DNA of 64,000 nucleotides from Mycobacterium hubeiense (GTDB lineage Bacteria > Actinomycetota > Actinomycetes > Mycobacteriales > Mycobacteriaceae): the NCBI RefSeq assembly GCF_002838065.1, contig NZ_PIZU01000004.1, forward strand, positions 151,760 through 215,759, given 5' to 3'. Position 1 is the stretch's first letter. Every line of letters starts with the position of its first letter. The translations under genes and the position numbers were made by a program. This document shows, one piece after another, positions 58,451 through 64,000 of this stretch. The notes beneath the pieces were generated by a model. The model had not been told where the DNA came from. It worked only from the letters and a program-made list of their open reading frames with translations, and did not search any database.

Positions 58451-59164
58451 ATGAGCGCGTTTCCGGCCGCCGACCTGGCGTGCCCGGATCCTGCAGGCTG
58501 CCCGGTTGCGGACCGGCTGCCGCGTCTGCGTACCACTTCCGTGCGGGCAGGCACCGCCTGGTACCGCGTGTACAACGCGACCTGGGGCTACGACGAGCAC
58601 AACCCCGGCTACGGCGATGCCCGCTTCTCCCCGATCGACGATCCGACCGATGGCAACCGTCTGCCGAGCATGTACCTGGCCGCCACACCGGCCGCGGCCT
58701 TGCTGGAGACGGTGTTTCACGATGTCCATCACGACAGCGGCCGCATCGTCTACGAACGCAATATGCGAGGCATGCTGCTCGCGCACGTGCGTGCACCCGC
58801 GGTGGCGAGACTGGCCGATCTGCGCGATCCGGAACTAGAGCGGCTGGGACTGCGCCGCGAGCAAGTCGTCTCCAGCGACGCCGAGCACTATCCGTGCACA
58901 CGCCGACTGGCAGTCGCCGCGCTGGGGCAGGCACGCGGCGGGCGCAGTATCCAGGGTCTGATCTGGCATTCTCGGCAGGCTGAGCTGGCCGGCCGCGACC
59001 AACTCGAGGTAATGGTGCTGTACGGTGGGCCGCGGTACTCGTCGACGCGCGGCAGTTGGCGGCTTTTTGGTCCGGGCGCCTCGTCCCTGTTCGATGGTCC
59101 AGGCCGGCTGCTCGTCGACGAGATCGCCGAAAACCTTTCTGCGATAATCGAACTCGAGGGCTAG
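58451..59164 (+). CDS. RES-domain toxin, second copy
   Basis: A 237-residue RES-domain protein. The conserved residues appear as TAWYRVYNATWGYDEHN (Arg), GDARFSPIDD (second Arg), SMYLAATPAAALLETVFHDV (Tyr and Glu). It is longer at the N-terminus than the first RES toxin and differs in the ARFSP motif. NAD+ depletion is the expected activity. It starts directly at the antitoxin stop. Confidence 0.83.
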   Translation: MSAFPAADLACPDPAGCPVADRLPRLRTTSVRAGTAWYRVYNATWGYDEHNPGYGDARFSPIDDPTDGNRLPSMYLAATPAAALLETVFHDVHHDSGRIVYERNMRGMLLAHVRAPAVARLADLRDPELERLGLRREQVVSSDAEHYPCTRRLAVAALGQARGGRSIQGLIWHSRQAELAGRDQLEVMVLYGGPRYSSTRGSWRLFGPGASSLFDGPGRLLVDEIAENLSAIIELEG

Positions 59165-59198
59165 GACGATGCTGAAGAAGATGTCCCGCGTCGTGACG

Positions 59199-59252
59199 TC
59201 ACGCAGGTGCAGCCTTACGCGGCCGACACGTGATTTGCGCGCCCAGCTCTGA
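59199..59252 (+). repeat. Imperfect direct repeat, right copy
   Basis: Starts TCACGCAGGTGCAGCCTTAC and ends GCCCAGCTCTGA; a direct, imperfect copy of 53349-53402. It lies between the second RES toxin and the GHKL ATPase gene. Confidence 0.55.
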
Positions 59253-59378
59253 CCAACAGCCTTGGTCTAGGACGTTGCCATCGCATATCGCTGACGACGA
59301 GCCGCGAGTCGAACCTCGGGATGTCGGTAACCCCTGCTTAACTTGTAACCAACAGCACGCCTAGAAGGTGGAGACTCC

Positions 59379-60668
59379 GTGCGAACAACGTTGACTGATG
59401 CAGCACCATCGGCAGCCCGCCTCACATCGTCACTGCGAGACATTGGCTATGACTTCGTAAGCGCGGTCGCCGACCTGATCGACAACAGTATCGCCGCGAA
59501 CGCGACCGAAGTATCGGTCGAAATCGAGTTCGCGGGACAAGACTCCGCTGTGTACATTGCCGACAACGGCTGCGGCCTCACGCCTCGAGGTATGACAGAA
59601 GCGCTGCGGTTCGGCAGCCGTCGCGAATACGGCCTAGGCGACCTCGGCCGGTATGGCCTAGGACTGAAGACTGCCTCGTTATCGCAAGGACGCTGTTTGA
59701 CTCTTGTATCCCGGCCCATTGAGCGCAAGCGACCGCTATGGCACACACTTGATCTTGATCTCATTGCAGAGTTAGACGAATGGGTCATCGCCGAGAATCC
59801 GCGGAATAGCGTTATTGCGAAATGCGAGGAGATACTTGGGGACGGTAATGGAACAGTCGTCTGGGAAGCCCTTGACCGTGTGCTTCCTGCATCTGGAGCG
59901 AACGGCGGATGGGCAAAGCGGCGTTTCGAAGTCCTTACGAGCAAGACAAAGAACCACCTCGCAATGGTGTTCCACAGGTTTCTGATCGGGGAGAACGGCG
60001 CGCCACGAATCTCCATTTCGGTTAACGGCGAAAAGGTAGCACCCTGGGATCCATTCGTACGCGACGAGCCCGCAACGCAGCAGCTCCCCCCGCAACAATT
60101 TGAATTGGAAAGCGCGACTGGAGTCGGGATGGTGGAGCTACGGCGATACATACTGCCGGGAAAGCGAACATTCAGCAGTCTGGATGCATTCGAAAATGCC
60201 GCCGGCCCCCTCAACTGGAATCGGCAGCAAGGCCTTTATGTGTACCGCGAAAACCGGCTGGTGCAATGGGGCAGCTGGGGTGGCACACGCGGCATCGACG
60301 AGCATACCAAGCTTGCCAGAGCAAGCCTTGACTTCAAGAGTGATCTAGATGAGATCTTCAACATCAATGTCGCGAAGATGCGAGTTTCCGTTCCGGCGCA
60401 GCTTAAGCAAATGCTCGATCGACCTGTCAGCGAGCTCTGCATATTGGCTGACCGAACGTACCGTCGCCAGAATGGCGATTACCCCAACGACGATGCTGAT
60501 GTTAACGACCGCAACAACGGCGAGGCCCCCGCGAGCGGGGCGCTTGCTGAAGTCGGTCTGGCACTGAAGTCGGCAGCGATCCAGTCCGGCCAGTACGACG
60601 GGTTCAAGCGCGTCATGGAAGTAATGCGCGCACAGCATGCTGAGCTCGCCCGCGGACTAGGCTTCTAA
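59379..60668 (+). CDS. GHKL (HSP90/MORC-like) ATPase
   Basis: A 429-residue GHKL ATPase. The N-box is ADLIDNSIAANATE (about 31-44), the G1 box YIADNGCGLTPRGM (about 59-72) and the G2 box LGRYGLGLKTASLSQG (about 89-104). The transducer-like second half includes WNRQQGLYVYRENRLVQWG. MutL/MORC-type ATPases are known to accompany methyltransferases and Vsr nucleases in restriction-modification loci. AAGGTGGAG precedes the GTG at 59379. Its stop overlaps that of the convergent methyltransferase gene. Confidence 0.88.
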   Translation: MRTTLTDAAPSAARLTSSLRDIGYDFVSAVADLIDNSIAANATEVSVEIEFAGQDSAVYIADNGCGLTPRGMTEALRFGSRREYGLGDLGRYGLGLKTASLSQGRCLTLVSRPIERKRPLWHTLDLDLIAELDEWVIAENPRNSVIAKCEEILGDGNGTVVWEALDRVLPASGANGGWAKRRFEVLTSKTKNHLAMVFHRFLIGENGAPRISISVNGEKVAPWDPFVRDEPATQQLPPQQFELESATGVGMVELRRYILPGKRTFSSLDAFENAAGPLNWNRQQGLYVYRENRLVQWGSWGGTRGIDEHTKLARASLDFKSDLDEIFNINVAKMRVSVPAQLKQMLDRPVSELCILADRTYRRQNGDYPNDDADVNDRNNGEAPASGALAEVGLALKSAAIQSGQYDGFKRVMEVMRAQHAELARGLGF

Positions 60669-62608
60669 GAATTCGCAGCATTACACCATTTCTGAAGCGG
60701 GCACATACCACAATTCGGGTCATCCACGAGGCAGACATCTGCCGCCAGTCCTATCAAACCGAGATGGGCTGATCGCGACTCCTCTCCGAGCCCGATCATG
60801 CTCGCGACTGCGATTCGCCCGTCTGTTTGGATATTGCGCGTGTCGGCGTCATTACCTTGGAATCGACTAGCTACACGAAGAACGCCCTTAGTCACCAAGA
60901 CCGGTTCTTCGCTCTCGCGACCCGCAACCGCAGTAGGGATCGCCAGCTCCACCAAGTCAGCAAGGGACGCGGGAATCGCAGTCAATTTCCTCCGATCAAC
61001 GCTTGGCGCCCAAAGAGCTGTCGGGGAGGACTTGACCTGCTCAACGAGTAGACGAACGGTCGCCATCCGTTGTTGCCGACCCACGCCGACCATCAGCTCT
61101 TCAAGCAAGTCGAGATCCTGCTTGTCCGGATCTTGTCCTGGGCGCAGTTCATATCCAGCATCGATAACTGGCCAGATGGAGTTGATCACCGTAGCGGATG
61201 CACGATCTAACAGCAACTCCGCTAGGACGAACTTCCAACGGTTGGCTGTCTTCAGCCACGGCATTGATTTGACCGATTTCGAGCTCTCGAACCACCTGGC
61301 AAGTTTCTTTGCGGTTTGACGCGTGGAAAGGCCTGCCGGAGCCGACGCCGCAAGCGAAGAACGCACGGCCTCGCCGATCGCACGCCCGATCAGTGGAGGT
61401 ACCGCGTTTCCTATTTGCTTGAATGCCGCCGACGGAGGCCCTGCGAATCGAAAATCGTCGGGAAACGTTTGGATTCTCGCCGCTTCTCGCACAGTGAGTG
61501 TTCGCGGTTGTCTCGGGTGAATATACCAGTACCCGTCTTTCGCAATGTGGGCGGTGATAGTGCGCGAGAGATCATTCTCGTCCAACTTCTTATACTTGTC
61601 GTCGAAAATATCCTTGCGATAGCGCTGATACTCGGGCGCTAGATCCGTGTACTTGGTTTTGTGGGTCATCGACTCGAACGCTGCACGATCGTCGTCTCGG
61701 ACCGGCCGTGTAATGTGGTCGAACAGTTTATGCGCGTCTCGCTTGGGTACTCGCCGGCGCGTCCAGATCTGGTATTCAGTACGTGGACCGGCGTACTCTA
61801 CCCAACCGTACGCCCCGCCCGATGGGCGCCAGCCACCCTCCACTTCAGGCATATCGCCGATAGCATTCCATAACGTAACCCTCTTCGCGGATTCCACAGG
61901 CCATGTGAATCGCGTGTTATTTTTCAACGCAACCAAAACAAGTCTTTGCCTCATCTGCGGTACGCCATACCGCCAAGTCTCAACTACGCGAGCTGATACT
62001 GAATAGCCGATCTGCTCAAGTTCCTCAACCATGCTGCGTAGTATGAACATCTCTCGGTCGAGTGCCATATCCGGGACATTCTCCATTACCACTGCAGGGG
62101 GACGCGCCAGCTGTACTACTTCGAGAAAAGATCTCCATAAGTCCCGACGCTCGTCGTGCGGATCACTTGCACCACTCTGGACACGATGTCGGAGCATGGA
62201 CCTTCCAGCCTTGGAAAATGGCTGACACGGCGGTCCACCGGCTAGCATCTCAATCTGATTCCGCTTGATAAGCTTCGCGACTCGTTTCACGGTGCCGGCC
62301 TCTGCAAGGTCCCAATCAACCGACATTCCGGCGAAGTGGTGATGGTGTGTTTCGATCGCGAAGCTGTAATGGTCCACGCCAAAGACGACTCGGTAGCCAG
62401 CGTCTTCAAGCCCTAGGCTCAGGCCCCCAGCGCCCGCGAATAGATCTGCAGCCAAGGGCATGCCCTGTCCCCGCAAGGCGTCACACAAAGACGCCAACTC
62501 CCTTTCCGTTTCGACGCCGTCGCGGTGTGGAGGCAGATTGAGGAACGGCCCGCGTACCTGCTTGACCGCATAAAAAGAACCCGAACGGGTCGGCGCAATC
62601 TCGTTCAT
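60665..62608 (-). CDS. C5-cytosine DNA methyltransferase with C-terminal EndoIII-like Fe-S domain
   Basis: A 647-residue protein. The methyltransferase part (about 50-415) has motif [19 protein letters not shown], motif IV GGPPCQPFSKAG (Cys128), motif VI VVMENVPDM, motif VIII QMRQRLVLVAL and motif X IGNAVPPLIGRAIGEAV. Residues about 440-647 resemble an HhH-GPD/EndoIII domain: PWLKTANRWKFVLAELLLDR and four Cys with the exact EndoIII spacing C-X6-C-X2-C-X5-C (626, 633, 636, 642). The glycosylase Asp and Lys are not seen, so this part may only bind DNA. TAGTCT lies 6 nt before the ATG. Confidence 0.88.
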   Translation of the reverse strand: MNEIAPTRSGSFYAVKQVRGPFLNLPPHRDGVETERELASLCDALRGQGMPLAADLFAGAGGLSLGLEDAGYRVVFGVDHYSFAIETHHHHFAGMSVDWDLAEAGTVKRVAKLIKRNQIEMLAGGPPCQPFSKAGRSMLRHRVQSGASDPHDERRDLWRSFLEVVQLARPPAVVMENVPDMALDREMFILRSMVEELEQIGYSVSARVVETWRYGVPQMRQRLVLVALKNNTRFTWPVESAKRVTLWNAIGDMPEVEGGWRPSGGAYGWVEYAGPRTEYQIWTRRRVPKRDAHKLFDHITRPVRDDDRAAFESMTHKTKYTDLAPEYQRYRKDIFDDKYKKLDENDLSRTITAHIAKDGYWYIHPRQPRTLTVREAARIQTFPDDFRFAGPPSAAFKQIGNAVPPLIGRAIGEAVRSSLAASAPAGLSTRQTAKKLARWFESSKSVKSMPWLKTANRWKFVLAELLLDRASATVINSIWPVIDAGYELRPGQDPDKQDLDLLEELMVGVGRQQRMATVRLLVEQVKSSPTALWAPSVDRRKLTAIPASLADLVELAIPTAVAGRESEEPVLVTKGVLRVASRFQGNDADTRNIQTDGRIAVASMIGLGEESRSAHLGLIGLAADVCLVDDPNCGMCPLQKWCNAANS

Positions 62609-62614
62609 GGTGGA

Positions 62615-62620
62615 AGACTA
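62615..62620 (-). promoter_or_regulatory. -10 box TAGTCT of the methyltransferase gene
   Basis: On the minus strand TAGTCT ends 6 nt before the methyltransferase ATG. The Vsr start codon is only 15 bp beyond the box on the other strand, so the two divergent promoters must overlap. Confidence 0.55.
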
Positions 62621-62635
62621 GGTTAGCGGTCTGAC

Positions 62636-63109
62636 ATGCTCACCTCGGCGCTACACGCGGTGGAACAGTCCAGAATTCCCTCAGGAGCGACGTTCGTGAT
62701 TGGCGACCTGACCCCACCTACTGAGCAAGTCCGACGACAGATGCAGGCCCAGAGAACGACCGGCACGCGTATCGAGCTGGCAGTCCGTCGAGGACTGCAT
62801 GCGCGGGGTTATCGCTACCGGATCGATCGACGGCCCCTGCCGGATCACAACTTCCGCGGCGACATCGTGTGGACAGGCCGCCGGCTAGTCGTCTTCTTAG
62901 ACGGCTGTTTTTGGCATGGCTGCCCGATTCACGGCACTACTCCGAAATCGAACACTGAATGGTGGCGCCGAAAGATCGATGGGAATCGGGAGAGAGACCG
63001 ACGTGTTGACGCGATCCTTAAACAACACGGCTGGACCGTCCTGCGGTTCTGGGAGCATGACGACCCGGCAACCATCATCGATTCGGTGGTTGCTCACCTT
63101 CAGGTCTAA
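62636..63109 (+). CDS. vsr: Very short patch repair (Vsr-like) endonuclease
   Basis: A 157-residue Vsr-family nuclease. Conserved parts are the Asp in NFRGDIVWTGRR (about 81-92), the zinc and catalytic block FLDGCFWHGCPIHG (about 95-108), and WWRRKIDGNRERDRRVDA with WTVLRFWEHDD. Vsr nicks T-G mismatches made by deamination of 5-methylcytosine, and related proteins act as restriction nucleases. The first 40 residues are extra and the start is uncertain; a GTG at 62697 is an alternative. It is divergent from the methyltransferase gene with 27 bp between starts. Confidence 0.88.
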   Translation: MLTSALHAVEQSRIPSGATFVIGDLTPPTEQVRRQMQAQRTTGTRIELAVRRGLHARGYRYRIDRRPLPDHNFRGDIVWTGRRLVVFLDGCFWHGCPIHGTTPKSNTEWWRRKIDGNRERDRRVDAILKQHGWTVLRFWEHDDPATIIDSVVAHLQV

Positions 63110-63392
63110 CACCACTCGCCTCGACCGAAGCACTCAGCGATGTGCAAACGGGTCTGACCTGACCAATCGGCTGCTACCTCCGCTTACTCAGATCGGACGT
63201 CGATAGTGTCGGTGTTGGCAGCGGCGCACTACACCGTTGCAGGAGCTGAGAATCTCAGCCCTGCGGCGGTCGCTTCTGCGGGGCAGCGGCCGAAGTCGGA
63301 CGCGGTCGAGTCATAGGGCCAACCGCCACCCTCGTCGAGGGGATAGGTAGAAATATGGCTCCCCTTGCGAAATTCCTTTTCGCACATCGCAT

Positions 63393-63623
63393 TTAGTAAG
63401 CGCTGCCGAGACTTGGAAACACCTCGTACAGAATCGACAGTAACTCTGCTGCATTCCGTCGGTCAAGCTGGAGGACCTGGCTGGTCGTTCCGTCCGAGGC
63501 GTACGTCTCCAGCTGCAGAATCATCCGGCCACCTACCTCATTGAACGTCCAGCCGCATTCAGCTTCCGTCTTGTAGTGGACTCGGCGGTCAGGCCGATAT
63601 CGAAAGGAAGAAATTAGTGACAT
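63393..63623 (-). CDS. Small conserved protein of defence islands
   Basis: A 76-residue protein: FRYRPDRRVHYKTEAECGWT, GGRMILQLETYASDGT, SQVLQLDRRNAAELLSILYE. The ILQLETY(G/A)S...SQVLQLDR..AAEL pattern belongs to a family of small proteins seen next to methyltransferase and defence genes in actinobacteria and often misnamed in databases. Its function is unknown. It lies downstream of a 99-residue gene on the same strand, 61 bp away. Confidence 0.65.
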   Translation of the reverse strand: MSLISSFRYRPDRRVHYKTEAECGWTFNEVGGRMILQLETYASDGTTSQVLQLDRRNAAELLSILYEVFPSLGSAY

Positions 63624-63684
63624 AGCACTCCGTCTCTATCCTGCGCTTGGATACTTCCACCAGCGTGGTCCCGTCCCGTCGCAT

Positions 63685-63984
63685 TCATTCGACGACGGGT
63701 CGGAACCCGAGTCTGAGGGCTTCCTCGTACAGAACCTTCCCTTGCTTTGCCTGCTTAACAGAAGGCCGCCGCCCATCCGCGAGGAGCCGACCGATACTGA
63801 AAGCGATGCCCCGCTGCCAACCTTGCAAGTTACTCGTATCTTTTGCCCACTTAGCTATGCCAAACCAAGACTCTGGGGCGATTTCGGACATTTCCTCGAT
63901 GAGTGCCTGCTCCTGGGGAGTTGCGCCGGCAAGACCTGCATTGGTCGGAGCCGAGCGACGGGGGCCCGCATCCGTTGCCCGCAT
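63685..63984 (-). CDS. Conserved hypothetical protein, near window edge
   Basis: A 99-residue protein. The core ESWFGIAKWAKDTSNLQGWQ, RGIAFSIGRLLADGRRPSVK and KVLYEEALRLGF recurs, from memory, as a small domain beside actinobacterial defence ATPases and methyltransferases. The ATG at 63982-63984 has GGAAG just upstream; the gene could begin further on, outside the window. It may form a unit with the 76-residue gene downstream. Confidence 0.6.
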   Translation of the reverse strand: MRATDAGPRRSAPTNAGLAGATPQEQALIEEMSEIAPESWFGIAKWAKDTSNLQGWQRGIAFSIGRLLADGRRPSVKQAKQGKVLYEEALRLGFRPVVE

Positions 63985-64000
63985 ATCTTCCGAGAGACTT

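Overview
The window is high-GC DNA from a mycobacterium, most likely a fast-growing Mycolicibacterium-type species. The core gene order (mycolic-acid methyltransferases, rplA-rplK, nusG-secE, tRNA-Trp, hadC-hadB-hadA, rpmG, tRNA-Met/tRNA-Thr, a glyoxalase II-like gene, an echA3-like crotonase, recC-recB-recD and a FIST protein) follows the Mycobacterium tuberculosis Rv0645-Rv0628 segment. That assignment rests on recognised sequences and remembered gene order; no search was run. No rRNA genes, CRISPR arrays or intact insertion sequences were seen.

Layout. 1-2310: three tandem cyclopropane/methoxy mycolic acid synthase genes, the first cut by the window edge. 2394-5403: a double-YCII protein with its ECF42-type sigma factor, then an esterase. 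5404-10011 (minus strand): ribosomal proteins L1 and L11, NusG, SecE, tRNA-Trp, the HadABC dehydratases of the mycolate FAS-II cycle, L33, tRNA-Met and tRNA-Thr. 10130-11728: a NYN-LOTUS protein and a metallo-beta-lactamase hydrolase.

11.8-23.9 kb is an accessory block lying between the glyoxalase II-like gene and echA3, where M. tuberculosis carries only Rv0633c. It encodes a trypsin-like protease fused to a DRGH nuclease, two subtilisin-like proteases (one with a separately encoded I9-like propeptide), a ComEC-type MBL hydrolase, an intact and a serine-less DUF2235 hydrolase, three tandem proline-rich lipoproteins and two membrane proteins. A 12-bp palindrome, GTAGTGCACTAC, or an 11/12 match to it, lies upstream of each main transcription unit, so the block looks like one co-regulated protease/nuclease/lipase system. 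It is the best candidate here for an undescribed system.

23.9-35.6 kb: echA3 with a TetR regulator and a probable TetR operator, an MFS exporter, a DUF3060 protein and recCBD. 35.7-42.5 kb holds mixed accessory genes, with clear decay: a fatty-acid ligase and a GAF-ANTAR regulator are joined tail to tail by an apparent deletion that truncated both, a Uma2 gene has lost its middle, and an AAA+ fragment remains.

42.5-64 kb is a defence island: a complete Wadjet system (jetABCD), VapBC, a helicase/DnaQ-like/BRCT fusion, TacA-TacT, two unrelated RES toxin-antitoxin pairs around a SWIM-domain gene (the whole stretch flanked by imperfect direct repeats), and a GHKL ATPase + C5 methyltransferase + Vsr module. 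The methyltransferase of that module ends in an EndoIII-like Fe-S domain. Many of these genes have a TANNNT box 6-7 nt before the start codon, the mycobacterial signature of leaderless transcripts. Several intergenic gaps hold pairs of hairpins whose loops are conserved while their stems differ but stay self-complementary.
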